Below are positions 15,572 through 24,900 of a stretch of 64,000 nt of DNA, piece after piece; the stretch's first letter is position 1; every line of letters begins with the position of its first letter. The notes below the pieces were generated by a model that saw only the letters and a program-made list of their open reading frames with translations, was not told where the DNA came from and made no database searches. The stretch is from Silanimonas sp044377035 (GTDB lineage: Bacteria > Pseudomonadota > Gammaproteobacteria > Xanthomonadales > Xanthomonadaceae), in assembly GCF_044377035.1 (NCBI RefSeq), contig NZ_JBILJW010000015.1:1-64000 (forward strand), given 5' to 3'. Both the position numbers and the translations under genes were made by a program.

Positions 15572-17314
15572 ATGAGCGAACCGTCCACCGCGGCCGAGAC
15601 CGTCCCGGCCCGCACCGACTTCATCCGCAACATCGTCCGCGAGGACCTCGCCAGCGGGAAGCACGGCCACATCAACACCCGATTCCCGCCGGAGCCGAAC
15701 GGCTACCTGCACCTCGGGCATTCGAAGAGCATCTGCCTGAACTTCGGCATCGCCGCCGAGTTCGGCGGCCATTGCAACCTGCGCTTCGACGACACCAACC
15801 CCGAGAAGGAAGACGTCGAGTACGTCGAGGCCATCAAGGCCGATGTGCGCTGGTTGGGCTTCGAGTGGCATGAACTCCGGCACGCCTCCGACTACTTCGA
15901 GGTGCTCTACCTCGCCGCCGAGCAGCTGATCCGCGACGGCCAGGCCTTCGTCTGCGATCTCTCGGCCGAGGAAGTGCGCCAGTACCGCGGCAGCCTGACC
16001 GAGCCGGGCCGCGAATCGCCGTTCCGCAACCGCAGCGTGGAGGAGAACCTCGACCTGTTCCGCCGCATGCGCGCGGGCGAATTCGCCGATGGCGCGCGCA
16101 CCCTGCGCGCGAAGATCGACATGGCCTCGGGCAACATCAACCTGCGCGACCCGGCCCTGTACCGCATCAAGGCCGTGAGCCACCAGGCCACCGGCGACGC
16201 GTGGTGCATCTACCCGATGTACGACTACGCGCACGCGCTTTCCGACGCCATCGAGGGCATCACGCACTCCCTGTGCACGCTGGAGTTCGAGGACCACCGT
16301 CCGCTCTACGACTGGGCCGTGGACCACGTGCGCCTGCACGAGCGTCCCGAGCTGCTGAAGCCGCTCACCGACCGCGGCGTGCCGAACGAAGCCGCCAAGC
16401 CGCGGCAGATCGAGTTCTCGCGACTCAACATCAATTACACGGTGATGAGCAAGCGCAAGCTGCTCGCGCTGGTCAACGAGAACCTCGTCGCCGGCTGGGA
16501 CGACCCGCGCATGCCGACGCTGCAGGGCATCCGCCGCCGCGGCGTACCGCCCGAGGCCCTGCACCTGCTGGCCGAGCGCGTGGGCATCTCCAAGCAGAAC
16601 TCGGTCATCGACTTCTCGGTGTTCGAGGGCTGCATCCGCGACGTGCTCGATGCCAAGGCCGAGCGCCGCATGGCGGTGATCGACCCGCTCAAGGTGACGA
16701 TCACCAACTTGGCCGAAGGCCACCGCGAGACGCTCCGCTTCGCCAACCACCCGAAGGACGAGAGCAAGGGCCAGCGCGACGTGCCGTTCTCGAACGCGCT
16801 GTGGATCGAACGCGAGGACTTCATGGAAACGCCGGTGAAGGGCTTCCATCGCCTCGTCCCCGGTGGCGAAGTGCGCCTGCGCGGCGCCGGCATCCTGAAG
16901 TGCGACGCGGTCATCAAGGACGGGGACGCCGTCGTCGAGCTGCGCTGCACGCTCGACCCGGAGAGCCGGCCGGGCATGGAGGGCGCCAACCGCAAGGTGA
17001 AGGGCACCATCCATTGGGTCTGCGGGAACGCTGGCATCAAGGCCGAGGTCCGCCTCTACGACCGTCTGTTCTCGGTCGAGAACCCGGACAACGACGAGGG
17101 CGGCAAGACCTACCGCGACCATCTGAATCCGGATTCCGTTCGCGTGGTCACCGGATACATCGAGCCCGCCGCCGCCGTGCTGGCCAACGAATCCGCCGTG
17201 CAGTTCGAGCGCCTCGGCTATTTCGCCGCCGAGCGTTACGACCATGCGGCCGAGCGACCAGTGTTCAACCGCACCGTGACCCTGCGCGACAGCTGGGCCG
17301 CGAAAGGAGCCTGA
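15572..17314 (+). CDS. glnS: Glutaminyl-tRNA synthetase
   Basis: GlnRS charges tRNA-Gln with glutamine in the cytoplasm. The 580-residue product has the class I signature HLGH in PPEPNGYLHLGHSKSI and the KMSKS-type loop VMSKRKL. It also has RFDDTNPEKEDVEYVE and the C-terminal beta-barrel anticodon domains. The length equals that of typical bacterial GlnRS. The N-terminal TDFIRNIVREDLASGKHG matches the family start, which fixes the ATG at 15572. Three genes follow within 5 bases or less of each other, suggesting a four-gene operon ending with rlmM. Confidence 0.97.
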   Translation: MSEPSTAAETVPARTDFIRNIVREDLASGKHGHINTRFPPEPNGYLHLGHSKSICLNFGIAAEFGGHCNLRFDDTNPEKEDVEYVEAIKADVRWLGFEWHELRHASDYFEVLYLAAEQLIRDGQAFVCDLSAEEVRQYRGSLTEPGRESPFRNRSVEENLDLFRRMRAGEFADGARTLRAKIDMASGNINLRDPALYRIKAVSHQATGDAWCIYPMYDYAHALSDAIEGITHSLCTLEFEDHRPLYDWAVDHVRLHERPELLKPLTDRGVPNEAAKPRQIEFSRLNINYTVMSKRKLLALVNENLVAGWDDPRMPTLQGIRRRGVPPEALHLLAERVGISKQNSVIDFSVFEGCIRDVLDAKAERRMAVIDPLKVTITNLAEGHRETLRFANHPKDESKGQRDVPFSNALWIEREDFMETPVKGFHRLVPGGEVRLRGAGILKCDAVIKDGDAVVELRCTLDPESRPGMEGANRKVKGTIHWVCGNAGIKAEVRLYDRLFSVENPDNDEGGKTYRDHLNPDSVRVVTGYIEPAAAVLANESAVQFERLGYFAAERYDHAAERPVFNRTVTLRDSWAAKGA

Positions 17315-17315
17315 C

Positions 17316-17750
17316 ATGCAGCAGCCCCGCCGATCGCTCCGCCATCTCGCCTTCGCACTCACCGTCGCCTTCGGCGCCTTTGTCTTGGGCGCCTGCGGCA
17401 GCACAACGTCGGGCAACGGCAGTGCCGCCACCGACGCGAGCGGCAAGCCGCTGATCGAGCAGCCGCTCTCGAGCGCGCCGGCCCCCGCCGCCGAGGCAGG
17501 CAAGCCCGGTGAGGTCGACTATTCCTGCACCACCGACGCCGACTGCGCCGTCAAGGACGTGGGCAATTGCTGCGGCTACTACCCGGCCTGCGTCAACAAG
17601 GACAGTCCGACCTTCCCCGAGCAGGTGAAGGCCGAGTGCGCGAAGAACGACATGCAGTCGGTCTGCGGCTTCCGCGACATCCAAGGCTGCACCTGCATCG
17701 AGGGTCGCTGCGAAGCCGGCCCAGCCACCAGTGGCGAGGCCGTGCGCTGA
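17316..17750 (+). CDS. Cysteine-rich lipoprotein
   Basis: This 144-residue protein has a lipoprotein signal with lipobox LGAC (lipid-modified Cys at about residue 27), so it should be anchored in the envelope. After an alanine- and proline-rich linker comes a compact domain with many cysteines: YSCTTDADCAV, NCCGYYPACVN, SVCGF and CTCIEGRCE. The pattern suggests several disulfides in the periplasm. The function is unknown. Its ribosome site AAGGAG lies inside the end of glnS, one base separates the genes, and its stop overlaps the next start (TGATG). Confidence 0.82.
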   Translation: MQQPRRSLRHLAFALTVAFGAFVLGACGSTTSGNGSAATDASGKPLIEQPLSSAPAPAAEAGKPGEVDYSCTTDADCAVKDVGNCCGYYPACVNKDSPTFPEQVKAECAKNDMQSVCGFRDIQGCTCIEGRCEAGPATSGEAVR

Positions 17751-18307
17751 TGCTTTACGCGCAAGTGCACCTCACGCTGCCTGCCTGGGTGCACGAGGCC
17801 GTCGATGCCTCGGCCGACTACGCCGATGACGATGCCAAGATGGCGCTGGCGATCCGCCTCTCGGCCTTGAACGTCGAGCACTCCAGCGGCGGGCCCTTTG
17901 GCGCCGCGGTCTTTTCGCCGGAGGGACGGCTGATCGGCGTCGGCGTCAATCGCGTGGTGCCGCACAGCACCTCGATCGCGCACGCCGAGATGATGGCCTT
18001 CGCCACCAGCCAGCAGCGCGCACAGCAGTTCCGCCTCAACGCCGAGCGCGGCCCGATCACCCTCGCCACGTCCTCGCAGCCCTGCTGCATGTGCTACGGC
18101 GCCAGCGTCTGGGCCGGCATCGACCGCCTGCTCATCGGCGCCCGCGCCGAGGACGTCGAGTCGCTCGCCGGCTTCGACGAAGGCCCGCTGCCGGCCGACT
18201 GGAAAGGGGAGCTGGTGAAGCGCGGCATGGCCGTCGTCACCGACCTGCGCCGCGACGAGGCCTGCGCCGTGCTCGCCGAGTACGGCCGCGCCGGCAAGGT
18301 CTATTGA
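17750..18307 (+). CDS. Nucleoside/cytidine-type deaminase family protein
   Basis: This 185-residue cytoplasmic enzyme has the zinc site of the cytidine/guanine deaminase superfamily. HAE in SIAHAEMMAF gives the zinc histidine and catalytic glutamate, and PCCMC in SSQPCCMCYGA gives the two zinc cysteines. GGPFGAAVFSPEGRLIG is the family's substrate-pocket strand. Guanine deaminase and other base deaminases are possible; I cannot decide the substrate. The start at 17750 overlaps the lipoprotein stop by one base, and rlmM begins four bases after its end. Confidence 0.85.
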   Translation: MLYAQVHLTLPAWVHEAVDASADYADDDAKMALAIRLSALNVEHSSGGPFGAAVFSPEGRLIGVGVNRVVPHSTSIAHAEMMAFATSQQRAQQFRLNAERGPITLATSSQPCCMCYGASVWAGIDRLLIGARAEDVESLAGFDEGPLPADWKGELVKRGMAVVTDLRRDEACAVLAEYGRAGKVY

Positions 18308-18311
18308 ACCG

Positions 18312-19403
18312 ATGAGCACCGCGAAGCCCGAACCGGCCCTGCTCGCTTACTGCCGGCCGGGCTTCGAGCCCGAGCTCGCCGCCGAACTCACCGCGCGTGC
18401 GGGCGAACGCGACCACTGGGGGCATGCCGCCACAGAGCGCAACAGCGGCGTCGTTCGCTACGTGTGCGCCAGCGCCGCGCTGCTGGAACGGCAGCTCGCC
18501 TTCGATGACCTGATCTTCGCGCGGCAGAAACTGCTGGGCCTCGTGCGTCTGGACGGCCTCGATCCGCAGGACCGCATCACGCCACTGCTGGCCGCCCTCG
18601 AGACGACCCGCGAAACGGTCGCCGCGGCGTCGGGCGGGGCCCTGCGCTTCGGCGACCTCGTGGTCGAGCACAGCGATGCCGATGAAGGCCGCGAACTGGC
18701 CGGCCTCGCCCGCGGCTTCGGCAACGCCCTGCGCCCCGCACTCCGCAAGCCGGGCTGGCTCACCGACAAACCCGATGCGCGCAAGCCGCGCCTGCATGTG
18801 CTGCTGCATTCCGGCACGCGGATGGAGCTTGCGCTCTCGCGCGTGGAGGACAGCAGCCCGTGGCCGGGTGGCATCCCGCGCCTGCGCCAGCCGCCGAATG
18901 CACCGAGCCGCAGCGCTGCCAAGCTCGACGAAGCGATCCATACGCTGCTCACCGACGAAGAGCGCAAGACGCTGCTGCGCGACGGCCTGCGCGGTGCCGA
19001 CCTCGGCGCGGCGCCGGGCGGCTGGACCTGGGTGCTGGTGCGTGCGGGGCTTCGCGTCACCGCGGTCGACAACGGCCCGCTGAAGGAGCCGGTGGCCGGG
19101 CATCCGCAGGTGGAGCACCTGCGCGCCGACGGCTTCCGATGGCAGCCCGCGCGTCCCCTCGACTGGATGGTCTGCGACATGGTCGAGCAGCCGCGCCGGG
19201 TCGCCGAGCGCATGGCCGAGTGGTTCCGCGAAGGCTGGTGCCGCAACGCGATCTTCAACCTCAAGCTGCCCATGAAGAAGCGCTGGGACGAGACAGTGAT
19301 GTGCCTCGACCTGTTCCGCGCCCAGGCCGGCGAGTTGAAGGCTTTGCGCGCGCGCCAGCTTTACCACGACCGCGAAGAGATCACGGTCTTCGCGCGGCGC
19401 TGA
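18312..19403 (+). CDS. rlmM: 23S rRNA (cytidine-2498-2'-O)-methyltransferase
   Basis: RlmM adds a 2'-O-methyl group to C2498 of 23S rRNA. The 363-residue product has the N-terminal THUMP-like region (AYCRPGFEPELAAELTARAG) and a Rossmann methyltransferase domain with SAM motif GADLGAAPGGWTWVLV. The catalytic region includes DWMVCDMVEQP and the lysine in IFNLKLPMKKRWDE, as in the family. It lies at the end of the glnS cluster and converges on the chemotaxis operon. Confidence 0.93.
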   Translation: MSTAKPEPALLAYCRPGFEPELAAELTARAGERDHWGHAATERNSGVVRYVCASAALLERQLAFDDLIFARQKLLGLVRLDGLDPQDRITPLLAALETTRETVAAASGGALRFGDLVVEHSDADEGRELAGLARGFGNALRPALRKPGWLTDKPDARKPRLHVLLHSGTRMELALSRVEDSSPWPGGIPRLRQPPNAPSRSAAKLDEAIHTLLTDEERKTLLRDGLRGADLGAAPGGWTWVLVRAGLRVTAVDNGPLKEPVAGHPQVEHLRADGFRWQPARPLDWMVCDMVEQPRRVAERMAEWFREGWCRNAIFNLKLPMKKRWDETVMCLDLFRAQAGELKALRARQLYHDREEITVFARR

Positions 19404-19447
19404 GCCGCGCGGTTCTCAAGCGCATCGCGACGGGCTGGAGCCCTTCG

Positions 19448-19921
19448 TCAGGCGACCTTCGAGAGCGCTTCGTCGACGAGCAGCTCGACCGTCATCAAGT
19501 CGGGGATCACGGCGATGTCCTCGCCGAGTTGCACGCGCGCCTGCACGCCGAGCGGGTGTTCGCGCATGTCCTCGACGGGCAGCAGGCGCTCGCGCGAGAC
19601 GCTGACGAGTCGCGGGAAGCCCGATGACACCACGGCGAAGTACGGCAGGCGCGGATTGCCGCCCAGCGCCTTCAAGACGGCGAGCTTGGCGCCGAGTTGC
19701 ACGGTCTCGGACGGCCAGCCCACCAGCTGCGGGAAGCTCAACACCGGCAAGCGCCAACCGCGCCAGCGCGCCACGCCCAGCAGCCACTCGGGCGCCGCGT
19801 CGACACGCTCCGGTTCGGAGTACGAGATCACTTCCGCCACGTTCGCGTTCGGCAGCAGCAGGCGACCACCGCCGCCCACGGCAATCATCACGCCTCGGAT
19901 ATCGTTCAGCTCGGTGCTCAT
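19448..19921 (-). CDS. chpC: CheW-like protein of the Pil-Chp system (ChpC-like)
   Basis: This 157-residue protein is a single CheW domain. It begins IRGVMIAVGGGGRLLLPNAN and has WLLGVARWRGWRLPVLSFPQL, the usual hydrophobic core of the adaptor. In Pil-Chp systems ChpC is a second adaptor linking receptors to the ChpA kinase. The ATG at 19919-19921 was chosen because upstream in-frame sequence is proline/arginine-rich and antisense-like. It is the last gene of the operon, 25 bases after the CheB-like gene. The symbol follows position in the operon. Confidence 0.82.
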   Translation of the reverse strand: MSTELNDIRGVMIAVGGGGRLLLPNANVAEVISYSEPERVDAAPEWLLGVARWRGWRLPVLSFPQLVGWPSETVQLGAKLAVLKALGGNPRLPYFAVVSSGFPRLVSVSRERLLPVEDMREHPLGVQARVQLGEDIAVIPDLMTVELLVDEALSKVA

Positions 19922-19946
19922 GGCGTGTTCCGGTCGGTTGGCATCA

Positions 19947-21974
19947 TCAATTGGGGAAATAGGCATCGAGCCGCGCCGCGATGTCGGCAGCCGACACCGG
20001 CGACGCGCCCGCGGCCTGCAGCGCGACGATGGCCTTGGCGTCGAAGCAGCTGGCGGGGTCCTGAACCACCACGCGCGTGCCCTTGGCCATGGCCTGCACG
20101 AGCGGCTCGACCACGGCTTCGTCGGCACCGCTGAGCACGACCACGGCACCCTGCACCGCGGTGGCTGCCGCGATGAGCGCAGCGACGCCTTCGGCCTTGG
20201 GGAAGCTCAGGGCACCGGCGCTGGACAGACCTTCCGGCAACACGCGGACCGCACCCGGCGGCGGCGTTTCGGTGGGCTCGGCAAGGGCCACCGGCAGGCG
20301 GCTGATCTTCGCGAGTTGCTCCACGAAACGATCATGGCGGCCGCCGTCGAGGTTCTGCTGAAGTAGCACGGCGATGGGGAAGCTGGCGGGCAGCGCGCGC
20401 ACGAGCTGGCGCACGGCATCCGGGCCACCGATGCCCGAAAGCACCAGTACCGTCCGCGTTCCCGCGGCGGCCTCGGCGCCGTCCTCGTTGAGCGGGCTCA
20501 GGCTGAGGTGGGCGACATCGGGCATCACCACCGGCTCGGCCATCGGAAGCGGCGGCGGCGCCACGGCGGGCACGTCATCAATCGGCGCCAGCTCCAGGCC
20601 GCCCAGCCCCGAGAAGTTGAAGGCCGGCTTGGCGGCGGCCGGAGCCGGGGCTATCGGCGCGGCATCCTCGGCGGAGAGGCTCAGGGCGCTGGTGTCCGGA
20701 ATCGCCGCGGCGGCCGGCTTGGGGGCAGCGACATAGGCCCCTTCCGCGAAATCGAAATCGGGGATCGGCGGCGGCTCGGCGAAAGCGCGCTCCGGCTCCA
20801 GCGGCGTCTCGCCCTGCGGTCCGAGCGCCAGCGGCGTTTCGCGGCGATCGAAATCGGCGAAGTCGTCGTCGAGGTCCTCGCTGCTGCCTTCGAAACTGAG
20901 CGAATCGAGGTTCTCGTCGAAGGACGCGGCAAGCTTCGCCAGCTCGGGGTCCATGGACAGCGTGTCGTCGCCGACCTCCTCGTCCTTGGCGGACGACGTG
21001 TCACCGCTGGAGAAGCGGAAGCCACCGCCTTCGCCGAAGGCCGCGAGCTCCTCCTCGGTGAGGGTCAGCTCTTCCACGTCCATCGACAACGCGTCGGCCT
21101 CGATCGAGGACGACGAAGTGACCGGCGCGTCGAAGCTGATCTCTTTCGCCGACAGCAGGGAAACCGAGGGTTGCGACGGGCGTTCCGGCGCAGGCGCTTC
21201 GACATCGTCGACCAGTTCGAGGCCGCGCAGGTCGATCATGCCGACATCGAGGTCATCAGCCACCGCGAAGGCAGCTGGGGCGGTGTGCGAAACCGTCTCC
21301 GCGGCGCCGACATCGACGACCGGCGCGTGCATCGCCTGCTCCAGCGCGGCGAGGTCGAGTTCAAGGTGTTCGGGGTCACCCTCTTCCACCGGCGGCGTCA
21401 CCCAGTCGGCGGCCGGCGCGATCTCGGTGGCGGGGGCGGTGTCGGCGGTCTCGACGGCGAGTGGCGCATCGCTCGGCCGGTAGGCGCTGGGCACGTCCGC
21501 CGCCGACGCGTTGATCTCGGCGGCGAAATCGTCGATCCGGGCCTCGTCCGCCAGCGCCGCCGGCGTGGTCGGTACGCCGGGTTCGAGGAACGCGGCGGCC
21601 TCCTGGTGCGCCTCCGGCTCGGCACCGGGCGGCAGCACGCCACAGCCGAGCAACTTGGCGGCCAGATGGCGCGCCCAACGATTCAGATCCCAACCACTGA
21701 GCTTCGCCGTCGTCTCCGCCTCGTCGAACATGACGTTGAGCGACGGCGCGAGCAGGTCGTCATCGAGACGGTCGAGGGCGGCTTCGACGGCCGGCTCGAC
21801 GCTCACCAGCACGGTGGTCGCGCCGGCGGCGGCCAGCGCCCCCGGTGCGAGCTCGTTCGGGTCGGCTTCCACCACGAGCTCGGCGCCGAGCTCCGCGATC
21901 GCACGCTTCAGTTGCTCGCGGGCGTCGCCGGCGCGGGCCAGCAGCGCGACCTTCAGGCGCGACCCGTCAGCCAC
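19947..21974 (-). CDS. chpB: CheB-like protein with apparently lost active site (ChpB position)
   Basis: This 675-residue protein occupies the chpB position. Its N-terminal 110 residues look like a receiver-type fold without the phosphorylated aspartate (AGATTVLVSVEP at that place). A long acidic, low-complexity middle (about 130-490) follows. The C-terminal 170 residues resemble a CheB methylesterase. SGIGGPDA stands where CheB has the catalytic serine (STGG), LLQQNLDGG replaces the QHM histidine, and LSGADEAVV replaces the GMGxDG aspartate loop. It is therefore probably not an active esterase. It overlaps the kinase gene by 8 bases. Confidence 0.78.
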   Translation of the reverse strand: MADGSRLKVALLARAGDAREQLKRAIAELGAELVVEADPNELAPGALAAAGATTVLVSVEPAVEAALDRLDDDLLAPSLNVMFDEAETTAKLSGWDLNRWARHLAAKLLGCGVLPPGAEPEAHQEAAAFLEPGVPTTPAALADEARIDDFAAEINASAADVPSAYRPSDAPLAVETADTAPATEIAPAADWVTPPVEEGDPEHLELDLAALEQAMHAPVVDVGAAETVSHTAPAAFAVADDLDVGMIDLRGLELVDDVEAPAPERPSQPSVSLLSAKEISFDAPVTSSSSIEADALSMDVEELTLTEEELAAFGEGGGFRFSSGDTSSAKDEEVGDDTLSMDPELAKLAASFDENLDSLSFEGSSEDLDDDFADFDRRETPLALGPQGETPLEPERAFAEPPPIPDFDFAEGAYVAAPKPAAAAIPDTSALSLSAEDAAPIAPAPAAAKPAFNFSGLGGLELAPIDDVPAVAPPPLPMAEPVVMPDVAHLSLSPLNEDGAEAAAGTRTVLVLSGIGGPDAVRQLVRALPASFPIAVLLQQNLDGGRHDRFVEQLAKISRLPVALAEPTETPPPGAVRVLPEGLSSAGALSFPKAEGVAALIAAATAVQGAVVVLSGADEAVVEPLVQAMAKGTRVVVQDPASCFDAKAIVALQAAGASPVSAADIAARLDAYFPN

Positions 21975-24900
21975 GCGCGGCCACCTCGGCCAGCAGTTCG
22001 AACACGTGGCGGATCAGCTCCGGCTCCTGGTAGGGCTTGCCGAGGTAGCGGTTCACGCCGATCTCGAACGCACGCTGGCGGTGTTTGTCGCCCGTGCGCG
22101 AGGTGATCATGATGATCGGCACGTCGCGCAGTCGGGCATCGCCGCGCATCGTCTGCGCCAGCTCGTAGCCGTCCATGCGCGGCATTTCGATGTCGAGCAG
22201 CATCAGGTCGGGCACGCGCTCGGCCATCTTCTCGATGGCGTCGACGCCGTCCTTCGCCGTACCCACCTCGAAGTTGTGGCGCTCGAGCACGCGGCCGGTG
22301 ACCTTGCGCATGGTGATCGAGTCGTCGACCACCATCACGAAGGGCACCTTGCGCTCGGCCAGCGGCGCGGCGACCGGCGTGACCGGGCGATCCTCGGCGA
22401 TGGCCTCGGCGGTAATGGCGTTGAAGCGGCGGGCCAGCGGCGCGACGTCGAGGATCACCACGACCGAGCCGTCACCCATGATGGTGGCGCCGAAGATGCC
22501 GGTGACCGAACTGACTTGCGGGCCGACCGGCTTGACCACGATTTCCTTGCTGCCTAGCACCTGGTCGACGCAGATCGCCGCGCGCAGGTCGCCGGAGCGG
22601 GCCAGCAGCAGCGGCATCTGCAGGCTGCCTTCCGCATTGGCCGGCGCGTGGCCGACCAAGCGGCCGAGGTCGTAGATGCCGTAGTCCTCGCCGGCGTAGC
22701 GGAACACCGGGCTGCCGGTGGCTTCCTGCTCGGACAGCTCCTGGCGTCCGATGCGCGCGACACCCTGCACCGAAGCGATCGGCACCGCGAAACGGGTCTC
22801 GCCGATCTTGACGAACACCGCCTGCGTGACCGCGAGGGTGAACGGCAGGCGCACCGTGAACTCGCTGCCCTTGCCGGGCGTGGAGCGGATCTGCAGCGAG
22901 CCGCCGAGCTGGCGGATTTCGCTGTAGACGACGTCCATGCCGACGCCGCGGCCGGCCAGCTTGCTGACCGTCTCGGCGGTGGAGAAGCCCGATTCGAGGA
23001 TGAAGCCGAACACCTGCTCGTCGCTGAGCTGCGCGTCGGCGGTGGTCAGGCCACGCTCGACGGCCTTGGCGAAGATGCGCTCGCGATCCAGGCCCTTGCC
23101 GTCGTCGGTCAGGCGCAGCACCACTTCGGAGCCTTCACGCGCCACCGCGATGCGGACGGTGCCCTCGGCGTCCTTCTTCGCCTGCCGGCGCTCTTCCGGC
23201 GTTTCGAGGCCGTGCGCGATGGCGTTGCGCAGCATGTGCTCGATGGGCGCCGTCATGCGGTCGAGCACCGAGCGGTCCATTTCGCCGCTGGCGCCGTCCA
23301 CCTTGAGCTGGGCTTGCTTGCCGGTGTCGGTGCAGGCCTGGCGGAGCACGCGGCGCAGGCGCGGGACCAGCGATTCGAAGGGCAGCATGCGCGTGCGCAT
23401 GAGGCCTTCCTGCAGGTCCGAGCTCACGCGCGACTGCTGCAGCAGCAGGGCCTCGTAGCCGCGGGTCAGTTCGTCCAGCGAGTCGTACAGGTTGCCCAAG
23501 TCGTTCGTCGACTCGGCCAGCGAGCGGGTGAGCTGCTGCTGCGTCGAGAAGCGGTCGAATTCGAGCGGGTCGAACTGCTTGCTGGTCTCTTCCTCGCGCT
23601 GGTAGCGCGAGGCGATCTGCGCTTCGGTCTCGATCTCGAGACGGCGCAGCTGGTCGCGGATACGCGAGGTCGTCTGCTCGAGTTCGTTGAGGTTGCCGCG
23701 GAACGCACCCAGCTGCTGTTCGAGGCGGGCACGGTAGATGGCCACCTCGCCGGCGTAGGTCACCAGCTTGTCGAGCAGGTCGGCGCGGATGCGCACCTGC
23801 TCCTGCGCGGCACGCAGCGCACCGCCGTCGTCGTCGTCGAGGACGTCGTCGATCGGGCGGGACAGCTCGGCGAGCTTGGGCTTGCGGGCATCGACGGCGA
23901 CCGGCACGGCGGCGGACGGCGTGCCGGCGTCGGCATCGCCTGCGACCGCACCCGGCAGCGGCTGGCCGAGCGCGAGGGCGTTGACCTGCGCGATGAGGCC
24001 GTTCGGCTGGACGATCGCCTTGCGCTCGGTGACGCGGGTGGTCATCGCGTGCAGGCGGTCGAAGCAGCGCTCGAGGACGATGACGCCGCGGGCGTCGAGG
24101 CTGCGCTTGCCGTCGGCGACGGCCTCGAGCAGCGATTCCATCGCATGGCCGAGTTCGCCGACGGCCCAGACGCCAGCCATGCGGGCGCCGCCCTTCAGCG
24201 TGTGCAGGTCGCGCTGCAGGCCGGTGATGAGCTCCCGGTCCTCGTGCTCGTCGCGCAGGCGGGCCATCAGGCCGTCGCTGTGGTCGAGCAGGTCGTTCGA
24301 CTCCTCGAGGAAGATCTCGAGCAGGTCGGTGTCGATGTCGGTGGTGTCGAGCACCTCGTCCGGATCGGCCGGATCCCCGGCGTCGGGCACGGCGGCGGCA
24401 TCGAGGACCAGTCCGGTGGCGGCAGCGTCGGCGACGGCGTCGGACGGCGATTCGGCGGCGAGGCGCGCCGCCTCGCGGCGGGCCACTTCTTCGGCGATGC
24501 GCTGGCGCTCGGCACGCTCGGCGACCTGCCGGGCTTCCTCGGCTTCGCGCTCCGCTTCGAGGCGCTGTGCCTCGGCTTCGGCATCACGCGCCGCCTGTTC
24601 GCGAGCCGCCTGTTCAGCGGCTTCGCGGGCTTCGGCCTCGCGGGCTTCCGCCTCGCGCGCTTCCTGCTCGGCTTGGGCGCGAGCGGCCTGTTCGGCCAGC
24701 TCGGCCTGCATCTGGGCGAAGGCGGCAGCCTCGCGCTCGGACTGCTCGCGGGCACGCAGTTCGGCCGCGGCGCGCGCCTCGCGCTCCGCCTGCTCGAACG
24801 CCGCCAGCTCGGCAGCCAGAGCGGCCGCCTCGGCATCCTGAGCGGCACGTTCGGCCGCTTGTGCTTCCGCCGCTGCTGCGGCTTCGGCTTCCGCTGCAGC

